Made by a program: the position numbers and the translations under genes. Positions 1 to 9,253 of a DNA stretch of 64,000 nucleotides are shown one piece after another. The first letter of the stretch is position 1. Each line of letters opens with the position of its first letter. The notes under the pieces were generated by a model. That model was not told where the DNA came from. It saw only the letters and a program-made list of their open reading frames with translations, and did no database searches. Source of the DNA: Kiloniellaceae bacterium (GTDB lineage: Bacteria; Pseudomonadota; Alphaproteobacteria; Kiloniellales; J153); assembly GCA_021776175.1 (NCBI GenBank), contig JAJFGJ010000017.1:1-64000 (forward strand), in the 5' to 3' direction.

Positions 1-472
1 GCAGACCAACCTGCTGGCGCTCAACGCCACCATCGAGGCGGCGCGCGCCGGCGAGGCGGGCAAGGGCTTCGCGGTCGTGGCCTCCGAGGTCAAGTCCCTG
101 GCCAATCAAACCGCCAAGGCGACCGAGGAGATATCGGCCCAGATCGGCGCTATCCAGGGAGCAACAAGCGATGCGGTGGGGGCGATCCGGGAAATCAGCG
201 CAACCATCGAGTCGGTCAACGAGATCGCTTCCGCCATCGCGTCCGCGGTCGAGGAACAGGGCGCGGCGACACAAGAGATCGCTCAGAACGTTCAGCAGGC
301 CTCGGCCGGCACGGACGAGGTTTCCAGCAATATCTCGGGTGTCACCCAAGCCGCCAGCGAGACTGGAGGCGCGGCTCAGGAGGTCCTTGAAGCGGCCTCG
401 GAACTCTCACAGCAGTCCGAGCAGATGCGCACCCAGGTCGACAGCTTCCTGGCCCAGGTGCGGGCCATGTGA
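1..472 (+). CDS. Methyl-accepting chemotaxis protein, C-terminal part (5' end outside window)
   Basis: The reading frame is already open at base 2 and ends at the TGA at 470-472. The first residues form the highly conserved chemoreceptor hairpin tip ([17 protein letters not shown]), where CheA and CheW bind. A long Ala/Glu/Ser-rich coiled coil follows ([20 protein letters not shown]), which is the descending methylation helix. The sensor, any membrane segments and the HAMP domain lie upstream of the window, so the ligand cannot be inferred. The signalling region resembles the receptor at 29554-30744, so the genome carries several such receptors. A strong terminator follows about 40 bases downstream. 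Confidence 0.95.
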   Translation, partial: QTNLLALNATIEAARAGEAGKGFAVVASEVKSLANQTAKATEEISAQIGAIQGATSDAVGAIREISATIESVNEIASAIASAVEEQGAATQEIAQNVQQASAGTDEVSSNISGVTQAASETGGAAQEVLEAASELSQQSEQMRTQVDSFLAQVRAM

Positions 473-514
473 GGACTAGGCGGCAACCGGCCAGCCGGTC
501 GGGCACGCGAAAGA

Positions 515-544
515 AAGGGGGTCGTAGTCGGCTCCCTTTTTTTT
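515..544 (+). terminator. Rho-independent terminator after the chemoreceptor gene
   Basis: A 10-base-pair stem (AAGGGGGTCG against CGGCTCCCTT, with two G-U pairs) closes a TAGT loop and runs into eight T residues. It lies 43 bases after the chemoreceptor stop and separates it from the betaine module. Confidence 0.85.
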
Positions 545-755
545 GTCTCCGGCCGGGTATTCCAAGGTGCGTATGTCGTAGTGAGGCAAACTCCTGGCGG
601 GTAAAATCAAGTTCAGCTCATTTGTTGGTTTTAGCGTGGGATTTGTAACGACCTAACGTCAGGCCGATTCAGCTAGTTATCGGTGCGGGTCTTGAAAGCT
701 GCGGGAGGACCCGCCGGTCCGGTGATTCCGGCGCCGCTTAAAGTGGAGAAGGCCG
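545..755 (+). promoter_or_regulatory. Leader region of the methyltransferase operon
   Basis: About 210 bases without a gene. A 7-base-pair stem (GCGGGTC at 685-691, GACCCGC at 708-714) is followed by further GC-rich self-complementary sequence (CCGGTCCGGTGATTCCGG) just before the start. The ribosome binding site is GTGGAGAAGGCCG directly before the ATG at 756. No convincing -35/-10 pair was picked out. The stem could be a structured leader or chance GC pairing. Confidence 0.3.
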
Positions 756-2321
756 ATGAGCGAAGCTCTAGCCAAGGCGCCTCGCCGGCGCGGCCGCAAC
801 GCGCGCCGCGAGGAGCGGGCGGCGGAACTGGCGCCCGAATTACGGGCCGTGCGCCCTGGCCTTGAGGGCGGGCTGTATAAGCCCTTGGCGGACAGCGACC
901 TGAAACGTATTCACGATGCCGCTCTCGATATCCTGGAGCAGGTAGGACTGAGCGAGGCGATCCCCTCTTGCGTCGATTTGGTCACCGCCGCCGGCGGCAC
1001 GGTGAACGAGGACGGGCGGCTTTTGTTCCCCCGCGCGCTGGTCGAAGACACCATCGCCAAGGCGGGGCGGCGCTTTGTCCTGCATGCCTTTGACCCAAGT
1101 CACGATTTCGAACCCTGGGGTAAGCAAGTTCATTTCGGCACCGCCGGGGCCGCCGTCCATATGGTCGATGCCATGACCGGCGCGTACAGGGAGTCGACCC
1201 TGGCGGATCTTTACGACATCGCCCGCGTCGTCGACCGCATGGACCATATACATTTTTTCCAGCGCTCCATCGTCCTGCGCGATATCGAGGAGACGCGAGA
1301 GCTCGATATCAACACCTGTTACGCGGCGTTATCGGGGACCTCGAAACATGTGGGCACCAGTTTCTTTCAGCCCGAGAATGTCGAAGAGACCGTGCGTATG
1401 CTGCACATGATCGCGGGCGGCGAGGATAAATGGCGGGCGCGGCCTTTCGTCAGCATGTCGGCCTGTTTTGTGGTCCCGCCCTTGAAGTTCGCCGAGGACG
1501 CCTGCCTGTGCATGGAAGCGGGGGTCCGCGCGGGCATGCCGGTCCTGCTACTGGCGGCGGGGCAGGCGGGCGCGACCAGCCCGGCGTCCCTGGCCGGGGC
1601 CGTGGTTCAGCAAGTTGCGGAAGTCTTGGCCGGCTTGGTCTACGTCAATCTGATCGCGCCGGGTCATCCTTGTATCTTTGGGGCCTGGCCCTTCGTGTCC
1701 GACTTGCGGACCGGGGCCATGAGCGGCGGCAGCGGCGAGCAGGCGGTGCTCATGGCGGCCAGCGCCCAGATGGCGCAATACTACGACTTGCCCGGCGGGG
1801 TCGCGGCCGGCATGACCGATTCCAAGGTGCCGGATGCGCAATCCGGCTATGAAAAAGGCTATACGGTTGCCTTGGCGGCACAGGCGGGCGGCAACATGAT
1901 CTACGAATCGGCCGGCATGCATGCCAGCCTGCTTGGCTTCTGTCTCGAAAGCCTGATCATAGATAACGACATGTTGGGCGGCGTCATGCGCACGGTGCGC
2001 GGAATCGAAATGAGCGAGGGTCACTTGGCGGTGGAGACGATACGCGAGGTCAGCACCCAGGGGCCGGGTCATTTCCTCGGCCACACGCAAACTCTCGATT
2101 TAATGCAGAAGGACTATGTATATCCCGACGTGGGCGACCGGACGAGTCCCAAGGAATGGATAGAGCAAGGTTCCACCAACGTTGTCGAAAAGGCCCGCAA
2201 GCGCACGCAGGAAATCTTGAACGATCATTACCCGGCCCACATCGACGCCGCGATGGATGCGCGGATCCGCCAGGCGTTTCCGATCCAGTTACCGCGTGGA
2301 AATATGCGGCCGCGCCGCTGA
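756..2321 (+). CDS. MttB/MtgB-family (trimethylamine methyltransferase-like) protein, non-pyrrolysine
   Basis: The 521-residue product belongs to the COG5598 trimethylamine methyltransferase superfamily, recognised from its overall TIM-barrel sequence and glycine-rich segments such as SGGSGEQAVLMAASAQMAQY. The frame is open throughout, with no in-frame amber codon, so this is the pyrrolysine-free branch. That branch includes the glycine betaine methyltransferase MtgB, which passes a methyl group to a corrinoid protein. The dimethylglycine-dehydrogenase-like gene lies 39 bases downstream, followed by a GlxA-type regulator, which points to betaine or related quaternary amine demethylation. No corrinoid protein gene lies alongside, so the methyl acceptor is unknown. 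Substrate assignment is inference. Confidence 0.85.
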   Translation: MSEALAKAPRRRGRNARREERAAELAPELRAVRPGLEGGLYKPLADSDLKRIHDAALDILEQVGLSEAIPSCVDLVTAAGGTVNEDGRLLFPRALVEDTIAKAGRRFVLHAFDPSHDFEPWGKQVHFGTAGAAVHMVDAMTGAYRESTLADLYDIARVVDRMDHIHFFQRSIVLRDIEETRELDINTCYAALSGTSKHVGTSFFQPENVEETVRMLHMIAGGEDKWRARPFVSMSACFVVPPLKFAEDACLCMEAGVRAGMPVLLLAAGQAGATSPASLAGAVVQQVAEVLAGLVYVNLIAPGHPCIFGAWPFVSDLRTGAMSGGSGEQAVLMAASAQMAQYYDLPGGVAAGMTDSKVPDAQSGYEKGYTVALAAQAGGNMIYESAGMHASLLGFCLESLIIDNDMLGGVMRTVRGIEMSEGHLAVETIREVSTQGPGHFLGHTQTLDLMQKDYVYPDVGDRTSPKEWIEQGSTNVVEKARKRTQEILNDHYPAHIDAAMDARIRQAFPIQLPRGNMRPRR

Positions 2322-2360
2322 ACACGGCCGTTTCAACACTGGAATAAAGGAAGAGCGAAG

Positions 2361-4787
2361 ATGCAATCGCACGCCCGCGTAGTGGTGATCGGCGGCGGCA
2401 TGATGGGTGCCGGATTATTGTATCACTTGGCGCAGGAGGGTTGGACGGATTCCCTTCTGATCGAGAAGGGGGAGCTTACCTCGGGTTCCACCTGGCACGC
2501 GGCCGGGCAATGCCCCAGCTTCATCGCCGACTACAACATGGCCAAGATCCATGACTATGGCTTGCACCTCTATCCCCAATTGGAGGAATTAACTGGGCAA
2601 TACGTAAGCTGGCATGGCTGCGGCGGCATCCGTTTCGCGCTCACGCCTCAGGAGGTCGAGTGGTTTCAGCACGTGGCCGGCGTGGCCAAGTTGATCGGCT
2701 TCGAGATGGAAATCATCGACGTGGAGAAGATCAAGCAGATAAATCCCTTCGTCACCACGGACGGGGTTCTAGCCGGGGCCCTGACCTTCAGCGACGGCCA
2801 TATCGATCCCGCCGGGTGCTGCAACGCGCTGGCCAAGGGCGCGCGCGACATGGGCGCGTCCATCGTCCGCCGGACGCGGGTATTGGACGTGAAGCGGCGC
2901 GCCGGGGGTGAGTGGGAAGTCTTCACCGATCAAGGTAACGTCATGTGCGAACACGTGGTCAATGCGGCTGGGTGCTACGCCCGCCAAATCAGCCAGATGG
3001 CGGGGACCGACGTGCCGATCACAAACATGGAGCACACCTACATCGTCACCGAACCGATCAAGGAGTTCATTGAGCGGGACCAAGAGATACCGGTCATGCG
3101 CGATCCCTACGCCTCGGCCTATTTCCGCCAGGAACAGAACGCCGGGTTGATCGGCATCTACGAAACCGCGGACTCCGCCGAATGCTGGACTCATCGCGAC
3201 GGCTGGCCCGAATGGGAGTCCGAGAGCGAGTTGTTCGAAGGCGACCTCGATCGCCTGGCGCCCTACGTCGAACGAGTCATGGAACGCATGCCGATCTGGG
3301 CCGAGTCCGGCATAAGGCGGATAGTGTGCGGCGCCATTCCCCATACGCCCGACAACAATCCGCTGCTCGGCCCGGCCGCCGGTCTCGAGAACTTCTGGCA
3401 GTGTAACGGCTCGGCCATCGGCATCGCGCAAGGCGCGGGCTGCGGCAAGTACCTGGCGCAATGGATCGTTCACGGCGATGCCGAAATCAACATGGCCGGC
3501 TTCGACCCCCGGCGCTTCGGGGATTACGCGCCGGGTGCCTATACCAAGGCCAAGTCGCACCAGGATTACGAACACATGTACGCCCTGCACCTGCCCGGCG
3601 AGGAACGGCCGGCCGGTCGCGGGGCACGCACCACGCCGCTGTACGAAAAGTTGGCTGCCAAGGGCTGCGTCCATACCGAAGGCAACGGTTGGGAGCGGCC
3701 GAAATGGTTTTCCCTGGACGGGCGCCGGGAAGAGCCGGGGTTCCGTCACAACAATACATTCGAGGTCGTGGCGGCGGAGTGCCGCGCGGTGCGCGAGCGG
3801 GTCGGTGTGCTCGACCTTTCGAGCTTCGCCAAATACGACGTCTCCGGCCCCGGCGCCGAGGCCTTTCTCAATCGCGTGTGCGCCAATCGCATGCCCCGGC
3901 GTGTGGGCGGTATAGTCTTGGCGCACTATCTCTCGGAAGAGGGGCGCATCCGTGGCGAGTCCACCATCACCAGGCTTGCCGAGGATCGTTTCTACGTCCT
4001 CTCGGGCACCATGGCGCAGGACCGGGATCTGGATCACCTGCGCCAGCGGATCGGCGCGGACGAGAAGGTGGAGGTGGCAGAGGTCACCGACGATTGGGGG
4101 ACCCTGGTGCTGGCCGGCCCGAAGTCGCGCGAGGTGTTGTCCCAGCTCACCGGCGAGGACTTGAGCTCCGCGTCCTTCCGCTGGCTGACCGGCAAGGAGA
4201 TCGAGGTCGCCGGCATTCCCCTGCGCGCCTTGCGGGTCAACTACGTCGGCGAACTCGGTTGGGAACTGCATTGCCCCATGGCGCGGCTTGGCGCCCTCTA
4301 CGACGCGGTTTGGGCGGCGGGTGAGGCGCATGGGATCGCCGATTTCGGCACTTATGCCGTCAACTCGATGCGTTTGGAAAAGGCTTACAAGGGGTGGGGC
4401 GCGGAACTGACCAACGAAATCGGCATGATCGAGGCCGACTTGGAGCGCTTCCTCGTTCTCGACAAGGAGGACTTCATTGGCCGGACGGCGACGCTCAAGG
4501 TCAAGCAGGCGGGCATCGCGACCCAACTGGTTTACCTGGAGGCCGAGCCTGGCGATTGCGATGTCCATGGCGGCGAACCGGTCATGGTGGAGGACCGCAT
4601 CGTTGGCATTACGACATCCGGCGGATACGGTCATTATACGGCAAAGAGCTTGGGCTTCGCCTATGTCGAGCCGGCGTTCGCCGCGCCGGGCACGCGCTGC
4701 GTCGTCGATGTTCTCGGCACGCCACGCGGGGCGACAATATTGAGCGAAGCGGTGTACGATCCGGGTAACGCGCGCTTGCGGGCCTGA
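2361..4787 (+). CDS. FAD-dependent dimethylglycine/sarcosine dehydrogenase-like protein (DAO + GcvT domains)
   Basis: The 808-residue protein opens with a Rossmann motif (VVVIGGGMMGAG, residues 7-18) and has STWHAAGQ at 44-51. In dimethylglycine dehydrogenases the His of this motif binds FAD covalently. The DAO domain runs to about residue 420. Aminomethyltransferase (GcvT) and GcvT C-terminal domains follow, which in this family capture formaldehyde on tetrahydrofolate. The likely role is oxidative N-demethylation of the product made by the upstream MttB-like enzyme. The ribosome binding site AAGGAAGAGCGAAG precedes the ATG. The exact amine substrate (dimethylglycine, sarcosine or another) cannot be decided from sequence. 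Confidence 0.88.
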   Translation: MQSHARVVVIGGGMMGAGLLYHLAQEGWTDSLLIEKGELTSGSTWHAAGQCPSFIADYNMAKIHDYGLHLYPQLEELTGQYVSWHGCGGIRFALTPQEVEWFQHVAGVAKLIGFEMEIIDVEKIKQINPFVTTDGVLAGALTFSDGHIDPAGCCNALAKGARDMGASIVRRTRVLDVKRRAGGEWEVFTDQGNVMCEHVVNAAGCYARQISQMAGTDVPITNMEHTYIVTEPIKEFIERDQEIPVMRDPYASAYFRQEQNAGLIGIYETADSAECWTHRDGWPEWESESELFEGDLDRLAPYVERVMERMPIWAESGIRRIVCGAIPHTPDNNPLLGPAAGLENFWQCNGSAIGIAQGAGCGKYLAQWIVHGDAEINMAGFDPRRFGDYAPGAYTKAKSHQDYEHMYALHLPGEERPAGRGARTTPLYEKLAAKGCVHTEGNGWERPKWFSLDGRREEPGFRHNNTFEVVAAECRAVRERVGVLDLSSFAKYDVSGPGAEAFLNRVCANRMPRRVGGIVLAHYLSEEGRIRGESTITRLAEDRFYVLSGTMAQDRDLDHLRQRIGADEKVEVAEVTDDWGTLVLAGPKSREVLSQLTGEDLSSASFRWLTGKEIEVAGIPLRALRVNYVGELGWELHCPMARLGALYDAVWAAGEAHGIADFGTYAVNSMRLEKAYKGWGAELTNEIGMIEADLERFLVLDKEDFIGRTATLKVKQAGIATQLVYLEAEPGDCDVHGGEPVMVEDRIVGITTSGGYGHYTAKSLGFAYVEPAFAAPGTRCVVDVLGTPRGATILSEAVYDPGNARLRA

Positions 4788-4846
4788 ACCGGCGTCTCAA
4801 GCACGCGGTTTCTTGACACCGACCGCTTGCCTGAGAGGGAACCGCG

Positions 4847-5908
4847 ATGGCGTGGTCTCAATCGGAATACCCGGAACGCATCGGCTTTCTGTCGCTGCCC
4901 CGCTTCTCGATGATGGCCTTCTTCTCGGCGGTCGAGCCCTTGCGTGTCGCCAACCGCCTGCATGGGCGCGAGATATATAGTTGGCACATATTCTCGGCCG
5001 ATGGCCAACCGGTTGAAGCGAGCAACGGCATGACCGTGGTCGCCGAAGCTTCCCTGGCCGACATCAAAAGTTTTCCCACCGTGTTCGTGAATGCCAGCTT
5101 CGAGCCGGAGCGCTATGAGACCAAACCGGTATTGGCTTGGCTGCGCCGGCTCGACCGTCAGGGCACCCGCCTTGGTGGGCTGGAAAGCGGCACGTTTCTT
5201 CTGGCCCGCGCGGGTCTGCTCGACGGTTGCAGGGTCGCGGTCCATTGGGAGAACGCATCGGCCTTCACGGAACGTTTCCCGCGCGTCGAAGCCACCCAAG
5301 CCTTGTTCCAAGTCGACCGCGGCCGCTGGACCTGCTCCGGTGGAACCTCGGCCATCGACCTGATGTTGCAACTCATCGAGGATCGTCATGGCCGGGACTT
5401 GGCCGTTCGCGTATCCGAGTCGCTGCTGCACGCCCGCATGCGCGCGCCCGACGATCACATGCGCCTGGCGTTGGGCCGGCACATGGGCGTGCGTCATCCG
5501 CGCCTGGTCAAAATCGTCGAGGCCATGCACCGGAACATGGAAGAGCCGCTCAGCCTTGAACGCTTGGCGTCGATTGGCGGCATCTCGCGGCGTCAATTGG
5601 AGCGCCTGTTCCGCGCCCACATGGAGGAGACGCCGGCCGGACTCTATCTCAAACTTCGCTTGGTCCGGGCGCGCCAGTATCTGGAACAAACCGATATGCG
5701 CGTGGTGGATGTTTCACTTGCCTGCGGATTTACCTCGGCGCCGCATTTTTCACGCGCTTACCGTATGCAATTCGGACTGGCGCCGCGCGACGACCGGCGT
5801 GCCCTTCGTGCCGAGGGGGCGTTCACGGGCTTCCTGGGCCGCTACACGGAGTCGCCGACCGAGACCGAGAGCTTGCCGACACCTTCGATCGAACCGTCGA
5901 GCCGCTGA
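4847..5908 (+). CDS. GlxA/GbdR-type AraC-family transcriptional regulator
   Basis: The 353-residue protein has an N-terminal DJ-1/PfpI-like domain (about 10-190) and a C-terminal AraC double helix-turn-helix (about 220-320, including LERLASIGGISRRQLERLF). The nucleophile elbow reads LESG (112-115) without a cysteine, so the domain is a sensor and not an enzyme. GbdR and related regulators of betaine and carnitine catabolism have this layout, and the gene follows the methyltransferase/dehydrogenase pair in the same direction. It probably controls those genes. Its last 67 bases overlap the convergent FAH-family gene. Confidence 0.88.
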   Translation: MAWSQSEYPERIGFLSLPRFSMMAFFSAVEPLRVANRLHGREIYSWHIFSADGQPVEASNGMTVVAEASLADIKSFPTVFVNASFEPERYETKPVLAWLRRLDRQGTRLGGLESGTFLLARAGLLDGCRVAVHWENASAFTERFPRVEATQALFQVDRGRWTCSGGTSAIDLMLQLIEDRHGRDLAVRVSESLLHARMRAPDDHMRLALGRHMGVRHPRLVKIVEAMHRNMEEPLSLERLASIGGISRRQLERLFRAHMEETPAGLYLKLRLVRARQYLEQTDMRVVDVSLACGFTSAPHFSRAYRMQFGLAPRDDRRALRAEGAFTGFLGRYTESPTETESLPTPSIEPSSR

Positions 5909-6537
5909 CCCGGCAACACCGGGCCGACCCCGGCCGGGGTGCCGGTGTAGATCAAGTCGCCGGCGCGCAGCGTGAACAGGCGGGACAGGTGCCCGACGAT
6001 CTCGGGAACCGACCAGATCATGTCCGCCAAGTCGCCACTTTGCCGTCGCTCGCCGTCAATATCCAGGGTGATCGCGCCGCTGGACGGGTGGCCGATACGG
6101 GCGGCGGGGGCGATGTCGCCGCAAGGCGCGCCAAAGTCGAAGCTCTTGCCGGTGTCCCAGGGCCAGCGCCGGTCCTTGGAAATTTGCTGCAGATCGCGCC
6201 GGGTCAAGTCGAGTCCAACCGCGTAACCGTAAATGTGATCGGTGGCGGTCTCCGGTGCGATCTCGGCGCCGTCCGTGCCGATCGCCGCGACCAGTTCAAC
6301 CTCGTGATGCAGATTGGCCGTCGCGGGCGGGTAGGGGACGTTGGCGCCATCCGCGACGATAGCGTCGGCGGGCTTCATGAAGAAGAACGGCGGCTCGCGG
6401 TTTGGATCGTTCCCCATTTCGCGCGCGTGTTCGGCGTAATTGCGCCCGACGCAGTAAATGCGCCGGACCGGAAAGCGGCCGGCCGCGCCTTCAACCGCGA
6501 GCGAGGGCAAGTTCCAAGAATCAATAACGTAGTCCAT
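5842..6537 (-). CDS. Fumarylacetoacetate hydrolase (FAH) family protein
   Basis: The 231-residue protein is a compact single-domain FAH enzyme. RIYCVGRNYAEHAREMG lies near the N terminus, the metal-binding HHEVELVAAIG segment near the middle, and a GTPAGVGPV loop near the end. Family members hydrolyse or decarboxylate acyl-pyruvates and related 2-oxo acids. This length and layout fit the acylpyruvase (FAHD1-like) branch better than true fumarylacetoacetase. Its start overlaps the pabBC stop by one base (TAATG), so the two are translationally coupled. The 3' end overlaps the regulator gene on the other strand by 67 bases. Confidence 0.85.
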   Translation of the reverse strand: MDYVIDSWNLPSLAVEGAAGRFPVRRIYCVGRNYAEHAREMGNDPNREPPFFFMKPADAIVADGANVPYPPATANLHHEVELVAAIGTDGAEIAPETATDHIYGYAVGLDLTRRDLQQISKDRRWPWDTGKSFDFGAPCGDIAPAARIGHPSSGAITLDIDGERRQSGDLADMIWSVPEIVGHLSRLFTLRAGDLIYTGTPAGVGPVLPGQRLDGSIEGVGKLSVSVGDSV

Positions 6538-8405
6538 TATCCACCTTTTCTGAGTTCACCCGGTACGGCCCGTATCAGGCCGCGCACGGAATTGCCAAGA
6601 TACACTGCCGCCGCACTCCGCAGGTCGTCTGGGTACAGCACGCGGGCCTCGACCGCCCGCTCCGGATCCTCGAACAGGGCCCGGCGCAAGGTGCCGTCGA
6701 GCAAGCCGCATTCGAGAGGAGGGGTCAAGAGGCGGCCATCGCGTTCGATGAAAAGATTGGTCCGGGTTCCTTCCGTGAGCTCGCCGCGCTCATTGACCAG
6801 TATCACCTCGTCGCAACCGCAAGCGGCGCGCGCGCGCGCGAGCTCGGCGTCGAAAAACTCGCGCCGCGTGGTCTTGTGATGGAAGAACGGGCTGTCACGG
6901 TCGATCGGCCGGCTGCTAACGGCATAGCGCAGGACCGCCTCGGGATTGGGCCGGGGCAGGCTGGTTTCCTGGATGTCGAGATCGCCGTCTTCTCCCAGTG
7001 TCAGGCGCACCCGCATATCGTTGTCATGGTAACCCAGCGCGCGCTTGACTAGAGCCCGGCGAACGCCGGCGATGTCGCACGGGTAGCCGAAGTACGCCGC
7101 CGAGGCCGCCAAGCGTTCCAGGTGAGCTTCCAAGAAGTGGTGGCCGCCGGATTGGCGCCACCGCATGGTCTCCAGGAGGCGGAAGGGCTGGAAGGGATCG
7201 GTCAGGAAGCGCGCCTTGAGAAGGCATTCCTCGTATTCGTCTTCCGCCTGCGAATCATGGACGACGCCGCTGCCGATCCCCATCTCGCCCCGGCCGTCGC
7301 GGTGCAGCATCAAGGTGCGGATGGCGACATTCAAATCGACCTTGCCGTCCGGCCCTAACGCGCCGACCGCGCCGGTGTAGATACCGCGCGGCGCCGGTTC
7401 CAACTCGCGGATGATCTCCATGGCCCGAAGCTTGGGCGCGCCGGTCACGGAGCCGCAGGGAAACAGGCTTCGGATCAAGTCGCGAACGCCGGTGCCGGGG
7501 CGCAGGCGCGCGGTCACGCTCGAAGTCATTTGCTGGACGGTCGGATAGGTTTCGACCTCGAAGAGGGCCGGGACCTCGACCGAGCCGATTTCCGCGACCC
7601 GGCTTAAATCGTTACGCAGCAGGTCCACGATCATCAGGTTCTCGGCCCGCGATTTCTCGTCGCCGCGCAGCCAGGCCCGTTCCGCCGCGTCCAGGGCCGC
7701 CGTCGGACGCCGCCGCGCGGTGCCCTTCATGGGTTTCGTCAACACGCGCCCGCCGCGCACTTCCATGAACAGCTCGGGTGAAAGCGACAGGACATCGAAG
7801 TCATCGGCATGGATCACCGCGCCATGGGCGACGCGCTGCTTGCGGCGCAACTCGCCGTAGAGCGAGAGCGGGTCGCCGGCGAAGTCGAAAAGATATTTGA
7901 ACGTGAGATTGATCTGATAGACGTCGCCGGCGGCGATGTATTCCTTAACCCGGGCCAAGGCGTTCAGATAATCGGCGCGCTCGATGGACAGGCGTTCGCC
8001 CGCGATGCGGTGGCGGCCGTTCCGGCGCGCGGACAAGAACTTCGCCACCGCCGCGCCGTCCAGATGCCGCGGCTTTTCGAACAGGCCCATCCAGATAAGC
8101 GGTTGATCGCGCCGGGCCGGCATCAAGGGCGCCAGTTTCGGTTCCATGAGCATGCCAAGCTCGTAAGACAGGAAACCGGCGGCATGGAGTCCGCGCCCGA
8201 GGGCGGCTGCCAGGTCGTCCAATGTCTTGCCGGCCTGCTCCGGCGCGTCGCAGCGCAGGATATCCACGGGGTCCTCGAAAAGAACGCTGGATTCGCCGGG
8301 CGACAGCCGGTCGTCGAGCAGGACGAAGGGCGGCGAGGTCACGCCGCCACGGAGCGATGCTTCGCGGCGTTCTTCGCCAAGCGTCTCAAGACTTGCGGTT
8401 GCCAT
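6537..8405 (-). CDS. pabBC: Fused aminodeoxychorismate synthase component I / aminodeoxychorismate lyase
   Basis: The 622-residue protein is a fusion. Residues 1 to about 385 form the chorismate-binding PabB domain (TKPMKGTARRRP, SVTGAPKLRAMEIIRELEP). About 390-622 form the PLP-dependent PabC lyase (HHKTTRREFF with the probable PLP lysine, and VNERGELTEGTRTN). Together they turn chorismate plus ammonia into 4-aminobenzoate for folate. The glutamine amidotransferase PabA is not in the window. The fusion is common in Alphaproteobacteria. FolK for the same pathway is encoded at 48939-49439. Confidence 0.93.
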   Translation of the reverse strand: MATASLETLGEERREASLRGGVTSPPFVLLDDRLSPGESSVLFEDPVDILRCDAPEQAGKTLDDLAAALGRGLHAAGFLSYELGMLMEPKLAPLMPARRDQPLIWMGLFEKPRHLDGAAVAKFLSARRNGRHRIAGERLSIERADYLNALARVKEYIAAGDVYQINLTFKYLFDFAGDPLSLYGELRRKQRVAHGAVIHADDFDVLSLSPELFMEVRGGRVLTKPMKGTARRRPTAALDAAERAWLRGDEKSRAENLMIVDLLRNDLSRVAEIGSVEVPALFEVETYPTVQQMTSSVTARLRPGTGVRDLIRSLFPCGSVTGAPKLRAMEIIRELEPAPRGIYTGAVGALGPDGKVDLNVAIRTLMLHRDGRGEMGIGSGVVHDSQAEDEYEECLLKARFLTDPFQPFRLLETMRWRQSGGHHFLEAHLERLAASAAYFGYPCDIAGVRRALVKRALGYHDNDMRVRLTLGEDGDLDIQETSLPRPNPEAVLRYAVSSRPIDRDSPFFHHKTTRREFFDAELARARAACGCDEVILVNERGELTEGTRTNLFIERDGRLLTPPLECGLLDGTLRRALFEDPERAVEARVLYPDDLRSAAAVYLGNSVRGLIRAVPGELRKGG

Positions 8406-8461
8406 GATATTACCAAGGGCCGAACCTAGACCGGGACCGGCCCGCCGACTAGCCGAATCGC

Positions 8462-8797
8462 TTAGACGTGGAAGCTTTCACCACAGCCGCAGCGGCCTTT
8501 TTCATTGGGATTCGTGAACACGAAACCCTTGTGGAACTTGTCCTCGACATAGTCCATCTCGGAGCCGATCAGGAACATCACCGCCGTTGGGTCGATAAAT
8601 ATCCTGACCCCCTTGTCTTCGATGACGTCCTCGAAGCGCTTTTGCTCCTCGGCATACTCGACGATGTAGCTCAGGCCCGAGCAGCCTTTGGTATTGACGC
8701 CAACCCGCAGGCCCAGGACTGGGCTATCGCTTTTTTCGATCAAGCGTTTCGCCCGCGCGGCCGCGCTTTCGGTCAAGGTTATCAGCGGTGCTGCCAT
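8462..8797 (-). CDS. sufA: Iron-sulfur cluster assembly A-type carrier (SufA/ErpA family)
   Basis: The 111-residue A-type carrier has the three conserved cysteines: one in NTKGCSGLSY and two in GRCGCGESF. They bind and pass on [Fe-S] clusters. The start at 8797 (MAAPLITLTES) was chosen over an upstream one because a purine-rich GAGAGACGA precedes it and the family begins there. It is the last gene of the suf operon. SufA and ErpA cannot be told apart from sequence alone; operon position favours SufA. Confidence 0.9.
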   Translation of the reverse strand: MAAPLITLTESAAARAKRLIEKSDSPVLGLRVGVNTKGCSGLSYIVEYAEEQKRFEDVIEDKGVRIFIDPTAVMFLIGSEMDYVEDKFHKGFVFTNPNEKGRCGCGESFHV

Positions 8798-8850
8798 ATT
8801 CGTCTCTCGTTCCTGCGGCCCATTATACATGGGATCGGGTTAAGACCGTT

Positions 8851-9249
8851 TCAAATCATGCCCAGGGCAAGGCGGGCGTCTTCCGACATGCGCTCTGGCG
8901 TCCAGGGTGGCTCCCACACCAGGGTCACCGTGACCTCGCCGGTGCCGGGAACCTTGGCCACCGCGCGGGCCACGTCGCCAGGCATCTCCCCGGCGACCGG
9001 GCATCCAGGAGCGGTTAGTGACATGTCAATATTAACAGTACCATCTGGGATGATATTAATATTATAGATTAGGCCAAGGTCGTAGAGATTAACCGGAATC
9101 TCGGGGTCGTAGACCTCACGCAAGGCATCGATTATCTGCTCCTCGGCCGCCACCGGGCCGTGGTCCGCGGCCAGGGGGGCGCCCGCCGTGGCCTTGAAGC
9201 CTTCGGCCACGCCCGGCATAAAATCGCTAAGGGTGCGGTCATCTTGCAT
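8851..9249 (-). CDS. sufT: SUF system MIP18-family protein SufT
   Basis: The protein has a DUF59/MIP18 domain: REVYDPEIPVNLYDLGLIY and LTAPGCPVAGEMPGDV, the latter with the conserved cysteine. It helps mature Fe-S proteins. The start at 9249 (MQDDRTLSDF) has GGGGCC about 8 bases upstream. A TTG at 9264 is possible but would overlap sufU by 11 bases. The chosen start keeps a 4-base gap after the sufU stop. Confidence 0.88.
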   Translation of the reverse strand: MQDDRTLSDFMPGVAEGFKATAGAPLAADHGPVAAEEQIIDALREVYDPEIPVNLYDLGLIYNINIIPDGTVNIDMSLTAPGCPVAGEMPGDVARAVAKVPGTGEVTVTLVWEPPWTPERMSEDARLALGMI

Positions 9250-9253
9250 TTGG

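Noticed and set aside
756..2321. Pyrrolysine-containing trimethylamine methyltransferase
   Set aside because: The frame has no internal amber codon, so pyrrolysine is not used.
2769..4634. 621-codon open frame on the minus strand
   Set aside because: It is antisense to the dimethylglycine-dehydrogenase-like gene, has no family motif, and arises from high third-position GC.
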